Positions 8,135-15,357 of a stretch of DNA of 18,344 nucleotides are shown here, in pieces. Source of the stretch: Acidobacteriota bacterium (GTDB lineage: Bacteria > Acidobacteriota > Vicinamibacteria > Vicinamibacterales > 2-12-FULL-66-21); NCBI GenBank assembly GCA_013694845.1, contig JACDBQ010000026.1, positions 1 to 18,344 on the forward strand. Reading direction: 5' to 3'. Within the stretch, counting starts at the first letter, position 1. Every line of letters begins with the position of its first letter. A program made the position numbers and the translations under genes. The notes under the pieces were generated by a model. It ran no database searches. It was not told where the DNA came from and saw only the letters and a program-made list of their open reading frames with translations.

Positions 8135-8443
8135 GTGCGCACACCTTTCCCACCCGCAAGCTGCCCGCACGGCCGGATCTGAGACAGCTCAAACGCCAGG
8201 CAAAACAACTGCTGGAGCGTTGTCTCCGGGGAGCCGAACGCCGTCGCAGACGTGAACAGGTTCTACCACCATGCCGATCCGGCGACGTTCGCTTTGCACG
8301 TCGCGCAACTCGTGCTGGCGCGGAGCCATGGATGCGACAACTGGCCGAAGCTCAAAGCCTACATCGATGGCGTGACTGACCCAGTAAAATCGATGGGTTC
8401 AGGCGACTTGTCGAGGCTCGAGTGCATGCCGGCGAGGCCATAG
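8135..8443 (+). pseudogene. 5' fragment of a second ankyrin-repeat gene, frameshifted
   Basis: AAAGGAG at 8122-8128 precedes a GTG at 8135, and the following DNA encodes the leader of another ankyrin-family protein in pieces. KLPARPDLRQLKRQAKQLLE comes in one frame. EPNAVADVNRFYHHADPATF then ALHVAQLVLARSHGCDNWPK and LKAYIDGVT come in another, with a single-base shift near 8228 and a probable one just after the start. Relatives continue into the first ankyrin repeat (SGDLSRLECMPARP), but here a TAG at 8441-8443 ends the frame and no repeats follow. The real gene body is therefore lost. This fragment is on the opposite strand to the ankyrin gene at 5.9-6.9 kb and belongs to a different subfamily. 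Confidence 0.65.
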
Positions 8444-8489
8444 GCGGGCCTGCGAAACACTGCGGCGTCACACTGGAGCAATCGCGCAG

Positions 8490-8506
8490 GACGGCGCATC
8501 GCCGTC
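8490..8506 (-). terminator. Perfect 7-bp hairpin just after the operon's last stop codon
   Basis: GACGGCG-CAT-CGCCGTC is a perfect 7-base-pair stem with a 3-base loop, starting 3 bases past the stop codon of the MBL-fold gene (minus strand). There is no U-run after it, so it is only terminator-like; it could instead stabilise the 3' end of the transcript. Confidence 0.35.
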
Positions 8507-8508
8507 GA

Positions 8509-9801
8509 TCAAAAGCCCAACTCGTCCAGCAGATCGATCACGTGTGGCTGCTCTTCCTGCATGACATGCAGCGTCTGACCCGCGGCCAGCGGGTGCGAAG
8601 CGAAGAAGGTCGCGAGGCTGTGCTTTGCCGGCGACCAGTCCTCGCGCGGCTCCTTCGACGACGTGCCGTTGGCTTTCCGCTTCTCCTCCTTCGCCTGCTC
8701 CTTTTCCCAGTCCTTCTTCCGCTCGACGTCGATCTCGTCAATCGGATACGTGAGATGCAGGTCGAACGGCTTGCTGCCGCGCGCATCGAAGAGCATCGCC
8801 AGCGTTTCGCGCTCGGGGTTGCCGTGCTCGCCGTCGCCCGAGAACACATAGTGGTCGGCGGTGATGCGCTCGAAGAACGTCGGCGCGACGTTGTTCGAGC
8901 TGCCGTGGTGTGGCACCTTCAGCAGATCGACATGGAGCGTCCCGCCCGCGGTGATGGCGTTGATCGCTTCGAGGCCCTCGAGAATCTTGTCGCCGCGCGC
9001 GTCGCCGGTCAGCAGCATCGTCTTGCCGCCGGCCTTCGCCAGTACCACGATGCTGCTCAGGTTGGGAACGGACCTGTCCACGAAAGCCGAGAGGACGTCC
9101 TCGGGCTTCTTACCCTCCTCCTTGAGCTCCTTCAGCCAGTCGTCGTGCTTCTTCTGCAGCTTGAGCAACTCCGGATGCATCGGTCCCGCGACGGTGAACG
9201 TGAGTCCGCTCGTCACGCCAAGTGGCTGGTTCGACGCCATGATCAGCTTTCCGCTGACCTGCGGGTTGAGCGGCATCTCGAGCGCCTCGGCGTCCAACCG
9301 CAGTCGGAATCCCTGGACGATGCTCGCGAGCACCTTGAGGGTGGACTCGGCGACTTCCGGATCTTCGTCGTCGACGCCTTCAATCGTCGCATCGTCGGGC
9401 AAGTCGCCTTCGAGCGAGGCGGGCCCGAACTGTGCGGCAACGCCTGCCGTGAGCTCCACCGGGTTCTTGCCGATGATCGCGTCGAAGCTGTTGTGCCAGA
9501 AGCGGCTGACGCGCACGAACGGCGAGCCGACCGCCTCGCGCAGCTCGTTCGTGAAATCGAGGATGCCCTGGATGTGGTCGTCGTCCACGTGGCTCACCAT
9601 GAGCAGATCCACGGGCAGCGGTTGATGGGCCTCGAGGCCGCGCGCTTCGCGAATCTCCATCAAGCGCGGCCTGAGGTGCGGCCTGTAAACCGACTTCGGG
9701 CCGCCGTCGATCATGACGAGCCCAGGCGTGTCGGTCGAGCCGAAGTGCAGGAGCAGGCAGTCCCCCTTGCGAGCGCGCCGGACATCGAGGCTGAAGATCA
9801 T
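8509..9801 (-). CDS. Metallo-beta-lactamase-fold hydrolase, ComEC-like, third gene of the operon
   Basis: 430 residues, no signal peptide. The metal-binding signature SHVDDDHIQG (His71, Asp73, Asp75, His76) is the H-x-D-x-D-H form seen in the ComEC/Rec2-type branch. LLTGDARGD (Asp267) and VPHHGSSNN (His298, His299) supply the later ligands, and SGDGEHGNPE (about 321-330) is the usual ending of this branch. A Lys/Glu-rich helix of about 20 residues (about 212-232, LLKLQKKHDDWLKELKEEGK) and another (about 361-382) are insertions. Relatives of ComEC-like hydrolases often act on nucleic acids or nucleotides; the substrate here is unknown. The ATG at 9801 lies 10 bases past the stop of the S8 protease gene, so the two are surely cotranscribed. 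Intact and likely cytoplasmic. Confidence 0.85.
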   Translation of the reverse strand: MIFSLDVRRARKGDCLLLHFGSTDTPGLVMIDGGPKSVYRPHLRPRLMEIREARGLEAHQPLPVDLLMVSHVDDDHIQGILDFTNELREAVGSPFVRVSRFWHNSFDAIIGKNPVELTAGVAAQFGPASLEGDLPDDATIEGVDDEDPEVAESTLKVLASIVQGFRLRLDAEALEMPLNPQVSGKLIMASNQPLGVTSGLTFTVAGPMHPELLKLQKKHDDWLKELKEEGKKPEDVLSAFVDRSVPNLSSIVVLAKAGGKTMLLTGDARGDKILEGLEAINAITAGGTLHVDLLKVPHHGSSNNVAPTFFERITADHYVFSGDGEHGNPERETLAMLFDARGSKPFDLHLTYPIDEIDVERKKDWEKEQAKEEKRKANGTSSKEPREDWSPAKHSLATFFASHPLAAGQTLHVMQEEQPHVIDLLDELGF

Positions 9802-9811
9802 CGACGCTCCT

Positions 9812-11743
9812 TCAAATGCTCTGGAATGCCCGCAATACGTCGAGCATACCGTTCCCTTGGAAGCTCTTCTCGCGCCCCAGGTCCGTCGCGCTCTGGCAGA
9901 GGATGTCCTTGATTCGGCGCGGCTGGCCGACGAGCTCCGAGTAGCGCGCCATCAGCATCGCCGCTGCGCCGCTGACGTGCGGCGCGGCCATGCTGGTCCC
10001 GTCGAGATCGCCCCACGTGTTGCCCGGGAGCGGTGCGCGGATGCGCTCGCCCGGAGCGACGAGATCCGGCTTGAGTCGGCCGTCGCCGGTGGGGCCGCGA
10101 CTCGAGAAGAAGCTCACGCCGTAGGTGTGCGGCCAAAACCGGTGGGTCGCGCCGACCGTGATCACGCCGTCGGCATTGCCGGGGTCCGTCACGCTAAACG
10201 CCGCGTAGCCTTCGAACACGCCCTCCGCTGTCTCGAAGTTCTGGTAGCCGCGATTCCCGGCTGCGGCCACGACGACGACGCCACTGTTGACGAGGCGTTC
10301 GCACTCGTTGCAGACCGGCGTGCGGCCGCAGGCGAAGTTCCTCACGTCGTGCGGAATCGACAGGCTGAGATTCGCGCCGTGAATCGTCATGAAGCTATAG
10401 CGATCGTTCACGTAGCGGATGAACTGGAGCGTCGCCATGATCGCGAACTCGGTTTCCTTCAGCGAGGGCGCGAGCACACGGAAGTCGTAGATGTTGATGT
10501 CGGGGCACATGCCGTCGGCCCAGTCGGGGACCTCGAGCCTGACGCTGGCGTCCGGCACCGCCTTGTTGGCCTCCTCCGCGCCCTTCCGGCTCGCGGCGAG
10601 AATGCCGGCGACGTGGGTGCCGTGGTTTGTCTTCGGACGATTGAGAATGTCGTCGGTGTCGAGCTCGACGAACGGCTCCACGAGCTGCCAGCTCGTCGAG
10701 CGGCCTTCGTTCGCGCCCTCCGCGAGCAGGCGGAGATATTCGTCGGCCTTCGCTGTGCTCGGCGGCTTCTTCAGCTTCTTGTTCAGCAGCGTCGCGAGCC
10801 GTTTGTCCCTGCGCTCGGGATCAAGATTGTCGAGCGTGACGATCTCCCTGATGTTCGTGAAATCGAAGCTCCGTTTCACCCGCGAGGTAACCGTACCCGT
10901 CTTCGCGTCTTTCGTGGTTCCGCGAAACGCGTAATGCCTCGCATCGACGCCAGAATCGATGACCGCCCAGACGATCTGGCTGCAATTGACGGTGAAGAGC
11001 GTCCGCGCCGCGTCCGCCTTCACGGCCGGCACCGACCGGGAGAGCGCCGGCGTCGCGCGCCGATTCAAGGACACCGTCCACACGAACGGCATGTCAAGTC
11101 TCGGCGGGAGCCCTTCGGGAAAGAGGTTCGTGAGCGCTTCGACGATCGCCCTTTCCTTCCCCCGCATCGCGTCGACGACCGCTCGTGCCTGGTCCTTCGG
11201 CGTTCGCCTCTCGATCTCGGAATTCTCGGGCTGACCGGCCGCCCACAGGAGCAGGGCCGTGAGGACTGAGAACCGCCGGCGGGTCTCGAAGTCCTGCACC
11301 GCCGCCAGTGACCCGTCGCCGAGCCAGTTCTCCGCCTCCCTGCGCGTCTCGATCAGCTCGCCGAAGAGGGTGTCGGCGTTCGTCAGGTAGTCTTTCATCG
11401 CGTCAGCAATTCGGCTCTCACTCCACCAGAACGTCATCGGCAGGACGAACCGGATCAGTTCGTCGAACGTGAGGCGCGCCGCCACGATCCCCTGAAGGTA
11501 GGCGATGTTCGTGCGATCTTTCTCCTCGCGCCCTCCAGGGACCAGCTTGTTCAGCGCATTTGCTGTCTCGGCCGCCGCCTGTTCCCTGTGCGGCGTTATC
11601 AGGACCTCGAGGCGCTTCTGCGGCTGGCGCGCGAACTCCACCCACACGTCGCCCAGAATCGGCGAGTCCTGAAGTTGCCGCCGGTCGTCCTCCGGACCGA
11701 GCAGGATGAACTCGACGAGCAGCCGCGGAACCTTGAGGCCCAT
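9812..11743 (-). CDS. Subtilisin-like serine protease (peptidase S8), cytoplasmic, with large N-terminal region
   Basis: 643 residues, intact. The catalytic triad is complete: Asp263 in VIDSGVD, His374 in NHGTHVAG, Ser584 in DGTSMAAPHVSG, with the oxyanion Asn497 in AAAGNRG. There is no signal peptide or pro-peptide signature, so this is probably an intracellular protease. Residues 1-255 precede the protease domain. They are rich in helices (TFDELIRFVLPMTFWWSESR, RRRFSVLTALLLWAAGQPEN) and match no family I know. The stretch between Asp and His is about 110 residues, roughly three times that of simple subtilisins, and carries a basic KKLKKPPST-type loop that could be a regulatory insertion. 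The start ATG lies 3 bases past the patatin stop. A protease placed between a phospholipase and an MBL-fold enzyme suggests an activation or effector cascade, which is inference. Confidence 0.9.
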   Translation of the reverse strand: MGLKVPRLLVEFILLGPEDDRRQLQDSPILGDVWVEFARQPQKRLEVLITPHREQAAAETANALNKLVPGGREEKDRTNIAYLQGIVAARLTFDELIRFVLPMTFWWSESRIADAMKDYLTNADTLFGELIETRREAENWLGDGSLAAVQDFETRRRFSVLTALLLWAAGQPENSEIERRTPKDQARAVVDAMRGKERAIVEALTNLFPEGLPPRLDMPFVWTVSLNRRATPALSRSVPAVKADAARTLFTVNCSQIVWAVIDSGVDARHYAFRGTTKDAKTGTVTSRVKRSFDFTNIREIVTLDNLDPERRDKRLATLLNKKLKKPPSTAKADEYLRLLAEGANEGRSTSWQLVEPFVELDTDDILNRPKTNHGTHVAGILAASRKGAEEANKAVPDASVRLEVPDWADGMCPDINIYDFRVLAPSLKETEFAIMATLQFIRYVNDRYSFMTIHGANLSLSIPHDVRNFACGRTPVCNECERLVNSGVVVVAAAGNRGYQNFETAEGVFEGYAAFSVTDPGNADGVITVGATHRFWPHTYGVSFFSSRGPTGDGRLKPDLVAPGERIRAPLPGNTWGDLDGTSMAAPHVSGAAAMLMARYSELVGQPRRIKDILCQSATDLGREKSFQGNGMLDVLRAFQSI

Positions 11744-11746
11744 GAT

Positions 11747-12884
11747 CTAGACTCCGACCGCCGGAAACGGAAACCCGACTGGCCGTGCCAGATCGGTCTT
11801 GTAGTGGCGGCGCAGGCCCGCGTCACACACGGCGTATCCCCAGTTGATCAACCGCTCCTGCACCTGGTCGTCCATCCGCTTGAGCCTGGTGGCGAGCTCG
11901 GCGAGTTTCGTGGTGCGATCGAACGGGCACAGCAGCGCGTCGGCGAGGCCGTAGTCGGCGATGTTCGTCCGGATGCCCCAGTACGTGCCCGAGCGCGCCT
12001 TCGTAGAAAACGACGCGATCACTTGGCGCTTGCGCAGGGCGCGGACCTGGTTGTCGATCACGCCGAGGATTCGGTACGCGTGCTGTGCCCAGTCGCTCTT
12101 TGGCTCTTCCTCGGCCTGGATCTGCCCGCCGCCGTCGCTGACGAGCACGGTCTCATACCGCTTCCAGACCGTCTCGAGTCCGAGGTTGTCGTAGACGCCG
12201 CCGTCGCTCAAGATGACCTTGGTCGTGAACGGCGGGCGCTGCAGATCGGCGCCAGAGTTGGGTATGAACGAGTTGGGATCGACGCGCAGCTCGACCGGCG
12301 ACAATACCGGAGGAAACGCCGACGACGCGGCCTACGGCACGCGCGATTGGAACCGTCGGATGCTTCACCTCGCCGACGCGATAGTCGCGCATGAAGACCT
12401 TCGAGAATCGCCAGAGCACGCCCGACTGCACGTTCGTCGCGTTGATTACGAAGCGGGGAGTGTCCGGCAGATCCTGCAGCGTCGCGCTCCCGAACAGGTG
12501 CTGCTCGTACGCGGCCGCCACTCGATCGCTCGCGCGGCCGGGCAGCAGGACGCCAAGGATAATGGCTTCGGCGTCGATCGTCTCGCTGGCCAATGAGCGT
12601 ATCGGCTGGACGAGCTCCGGCACGAAGTCCGACTGCAGGCGCGCCGGATCGAAGCTCAGCTTGGGCCACTTCAAACCGAGGAGCGCTGCGGTGATCGAGC
12701 CGCCGGAGACGCTCGAGATGCGGTTCACCGTCCGGAGGAGACCGGCGTCGTAGAGGCGCCAGAGCGCGCCAAGGTGGAAAACCATCGCGCGATAGCCGCC
12801 CCCGGAGAGGCACGGGCCTATGGCGGGCTGCGGACCGCCCGCCAGGGCGTCGCCTGGTATGTTTTGAACGGGATCCTGGGGCAT
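11747..12884 (-). pseudogene. Patatin-like phospholipase, first gene of the operon, split by one frameshift
   Basis: Reading from the ATG at 12884, with a strong AGGAGG 6 bases upstream, the product starts with the patatin oxyanion loop PCLSGGGYRAM (Gly28-30). The nucleophile elbow ISSVSGGS follows (Ser60, with Ser replacing the first Gly of GxSxG). It proceeds to VPIARAV at about residue 183. One extra base within 12329-12335 then throws the frame. In the other frame the protein resumes smoothly as AASSAFPPVLSPVELRVDPN and reaches the catalytic Asp in LSDGGVYDNLG (12205-12203), ending at 11747. The corrected product is about 378 residues, without a signal peptide: a cytoplasmic lipase of the patatin fold that would cleave membrane phospholipids. 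As sequenced, Ser and Asp lie on separate frames. Everything else is clean, so a sequencing error, a recent mutation or frameshifting are all possible. Confidence 0.85.
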
Positions 12885-12890
12885 AGGGGT

Positions 12891-12896
12891 CCTCCT
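12891..12896 (-). promoter_or_regulatory. Shine-Dalgarno AGGAGG of the patatin gene
   Basis: A perfect AGGAGG on the minus strand sits 6 bases before the ATG at 12884. It fixes that start as the head of the three-gene operon. The divergent gap up to 13128 must hold the operon promoter, but no convincing -35/-10 pair was found there. Confidence 0.75.
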
Positions 12897-13128
12897 CGAC
12901 TCACCGCTCGATGTGGTACCGGTCAGCGGAGTTGTAACACACCTTGAACAGAGGCCGATCAGGCGCTATAACCGGGGCAGCTGCGAACCCTACAGCTGCC
13001 GACCAAACGGACGGTCTGACAGACGCCCGAGATTTCTTGCTCGATTCCGCAGTTTGCGGCTCGAACTGGCGACCTAGGGCGCGCCGGGCTACCGCACGTC
13101 AAGCAATCGATTCCATGCAACTGGGTAG

Positions 13129-13981
13129 GTGCAATATCAGGTCGCCGTGGACGAGAGGGCAGCGACCGAGATCGTGCGCGCGCTCGCCGCCCGCGGCTTC
13201 CGCATCGAGCGGCCACAGCCCGTGACGCCGGCGCAGACGACCACGCGTACGTTCTGACGTTACGGCGTTTTACAACAGGGACCGGAGTTCCCGACCAAAC
13301 CCATCTCTCGTTCGTCGGTCAAGAAATTCCACGGCCGCTTGAGTTCATCTCGAACCTCCGTCTCGTTCAGTTTCCCAGTGAGGAGCGTATCAATGTCATT
13401 GACCGGGACCTGAAGAAACTACTGCCGTCGCCAGATCAGATCAGGAACGTCCTCGTCCAGCACCAGGAAATCGTCCTGCAGCTCGCGCGGTCCGAGATCA
13501 CGACATCCGACCTTGTCGCGCTGGGCTATCGATGGAAGCAACTCGACGAGTACGAGAGGCTACTGCTCGACGATGACTACTCGAGCATCAGAAACGCGAG
13601 TCCGCAAGCGGCGCCGAAGTGTGTGGCAGGCGTTCTTCGAACGAAACAGTGGATGTTCTGGTACGGCCTCGCGTACGTGTCACTCTCCAATCCTGGTTCA
13701 ACGTAAGTTGGAACAGGCTGTCGTCGGCCACGACGTGTCTGAAAAGGGTAAGCGGGCGGACGCACTCATGAAAACGAGAGCGCGGTCGCGGCGCTGTGCT
13801 TTGTCGAGATCAAGGCGCATACGACCCCACTGCTGCAGAATGCTCCGTATCGGCCCGGATGCTGGGCTCCGTCAGAGCATCTGGCAGGAGGTGTCGCGCA
13901 AGTGCAGGGAACGGTGGAGAACGCAGGCGTTTGGCGGAGAAGATCGAGCCGACAAGCGACGGTGGCGAGCCGACCGGCCGG
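13129..13981 (+). pseudogene. sduA: Shedu (SduA, DUF4263) anti-phage nuclease, decayed by multiple frameshifts and 3' truncated
   Basis: Piecewise reading restores a DUF4263 protein. VAVDERAATEIVRALAARGF (from a GTG at 13129) is probably its N-terminus. In the frame of 13236 come YVLTLRRFTTGTGVPDQTHL, SFVGQEIPRPLEFISNLRLV, FPSEERINVIDRDLKKLLPS and ITTSDLVALGYRWKQLDEYE. Then, in changing frames, come EHQKRESASGAEV, VWQAFFERN, QWMFWYGLAYVSLSN, KLEQAVVGHDVSEKGKRADA, ALCFVEIKAHTTPLL, WAPSEHLAGGVAQVQGTVEN and RRLAEKIEPTSDGGEPTGR. RADAL and FVEIK hold the D...E-x-K core of the PD-(D/E)xK nuclease fold. At least six frame changes occur between 13236 and 13981 (near 13580, 13620, 13650, 13705, 13778 and 13930), plus one near 13235. 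The C-terminal end after EPTGR is missing. Shedu proteins are stand-alone anti-phage defence nucleases; this copy is dead. It is divergent from the patatin operon. Confidence 0.8.
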
Positions 13982-14065
13982 GCCACACAGGGGGTCAATG
14001 GTTCGATAGGGCTCGATGGTCGCGGTCCCTCCCAACCGCTCGCGCCGCTTCAGCGTCCAAGCGGT

Positions 14066-14866
14066 ATGCGACGAGTCACCTTCCTGGCCAGCAGCCTAGC
14101 ACTGGCGGTCACGTTCGCCGCCTCGGCACAGCAGAACAGACCTGCCGGACCGCCTCCCGGACGCCTTATAGATATAGGCGGGCGTTCACTCCACATTCGC
14201 TGTATCGGACCCGCCACTGGAGGACCAACGGTCATTCTTGAAGCGGGCGCCGGGAACTATTCGAATCGCTGGACCGCTGTGCAGGACCTTCTCGCGCCGC
14301 GTGTTCGGTCGTGCGCGCACGATCGTGCCGGTCTCGGCTGGAGCGCCGGCACGCAACAATCCATGGCTCAGGACAATGCCGACCTCCGCGCGCTGCTGAC
14401 AGCGGCGATCGTCGCCGGCCCGTACGTGCTCGTGGGCCACTCGATGGGCGCGCTCCTTGTTCGGCGTTACGCCAACCGTTATCCCGAGGGCGTCGTGGGC
14501 ATGGTGCTCGCCGACCCGACACACGAGAACACACGCCTCTTCTTTACGGCGGACAACCAATGGAAGCGTGTGCGGGAGCAGGCGATGGCGATGGGCGCCG
14601 ATTTCCAGGAGCTGCATCTCGCCCGGCAGGCGAACCCGGTGCCGCTCGGTGACCGTCCGCTGATCGTTCTCGTCGGGACCCGTGCAGATCCGAATGTATC
14701 GACGCCGGAGGACGTTGCGCGCGAGAAAGCCGCGCAGTGGGAGGATCAACCTCAAATCTCGAGGAACTCGAAACTGGTTCGCGATCCGTCGAGCGGCCAC
14801 CACATTCACGTGGATAACCCGATGCTCGTGGCCGACACGATTGAGGAAGTCGTGACTGCTGCGTGA
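14066..14866 (+). CDS. Secreted alpha/beta-hydrolase
   Basis: 266 residues from the ATG at 14066. The frame is open further upstream, but that part belongs to the Shedu relic. A signal peptide (MRRVTFLASSLALAVTFAAS, cut after ASA-QQ) predicts export. The fold markers are in order: VILEAGAGNYSNRW as the oxyanion region, HDRAGLGWS, the nucleophile elbow VGHSMGALLVRRY (Ser126), VLADPTHE after the next strand, LIVLVGTRADPN, and the catalytic His in SSGHHIHVDNP (His245). The length is normal for the family. Substrates in this branch are not predictable; esterase or lactonase activity is plausible. The ribosome-binding site is weak. It has no operon partner. Confidence 0.85.
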   Translation: MRRVTFLASSLALAVTFAASAQQNRPAGPPPGRLIDIGGRSLHIRCIGPATGGPTVILEAGAGNYSNRWTAVQDLLAPRVRSCAHDRAGLGWSAGTQQSMAQDNADLRALLTAAIVAGPYVLVGHSMGALLVRRYANRYPEGVVGMVLADPTHENTRLFFTADNQWKRVREQAMAMGADFQELHLARQANPVPLGDRPLIVLVGTRADPNVSTPEDVAREKAAQWEDQPQISRNSKLVRDPSSGHHIHVDNPMLVADTIEEVVTAA

Positions 14867-15321
14867 AAGGGACGAAGCTCGCCGGTACCACCCCTTAAAG
14901 TGCCACGTATGACGGCTGGTAACTGCTGATAGGTGTCATGCATGTCCCCGGTCAGCGGTGTAATAGAAGGATGTCCCCGACTATTCAGACCTCACGCGAG
15001 CCATGTCGTACGAAGGATATTTCGCCGCCACTGGCCGCCAGCTCCTTCACTCGTGCTCCATTTCCGCCGCGTGCGAAAACGCCATCGGTGACGTCGATCA
15101 GGTGGCGCTCCTGGCGGACCCGGTGCCATCGATCACGCTGGCGGTCCAAGGCGTGTGGGCCGTCGATAACCATTCAGCGTCCCTTCTCGCGCTTGAGCAG
15201 CACCGCCAAGTCTTCCGCCATAGCCGCTGCCTGCGACGCGAGTGCGGGACGTGGGCGAACCGGCGGTGTCAACGTCACTACGAGCGACTTCTCACCGACC
15301 CTACCGAGGGCAACTATTTAC
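14867..15321. other. Intergenic stretch with short direct repeats; no convincing gene
   Basis: About 455 bases. ATGTCCCCG occurs twice, at 14942-14950 and 14971-14979, 29 bases apart and separated by a GC-poor spacer. Such spaced repeats are typical of the ends of insertion sequences, so this may be the edge of a lost element. On the minus strand two short frames abut end to start: 15278-15174 (34 residues, GTG start) and 15173-14985 (62 residues, beginning MVIDGPHALDRQRDRWHRVR). I do not recognise either and would not call them genes without homologues. Confidence 0.35.
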
Positions 15322-15350
15322 TTGACAGACCAAGCCTAGGTCGCTAGAAT
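15322..15350 (+). promoter_or_regulatory. Strong sigma70-type promoter of the IS1595 transposase
   Basis: TTGACA (15322-15327), a 17-base spacer, then TAGAAT (15345-15350). The ATG begins at 15358, 7 bases after the -10 box, right where transcription would start. The message would therefore be leaderless or nearly so, and no Shine-Dalgarno sequence is present. The spacer and flank contain CCTAGG and a second CCTAG, which may be a binding site or part of the terminal repeat. Confidence 0.7.
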
Positions 15351-15357
15351 CCTAGTT

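Noticed and set aside
8422..11269. Long plus-strand open frames opposite the MBL and S8 genes (over 490 codons each)
   Set aside because: They are antisense shadows caused by high GC content; the minus-strand products carry complete catalytic motifs, while these are Arg/Val/His-rich and match nothing.
13060..13085. tRNA-like T-arm on the minus strand (GCCAGTTCGAGCC)
   Set aside because: The stem does not pair beyond the first position, and no acceptor, D or anticodon arm could be found around it; at most a tRNA scrap left by an integration.
15003..15347. 114-codon plus-strand frame before the IS1595 gene
   Set aside because: Low-complexity shadow composition, no ribosome-binding site, and it overlaps the transposase promoter.
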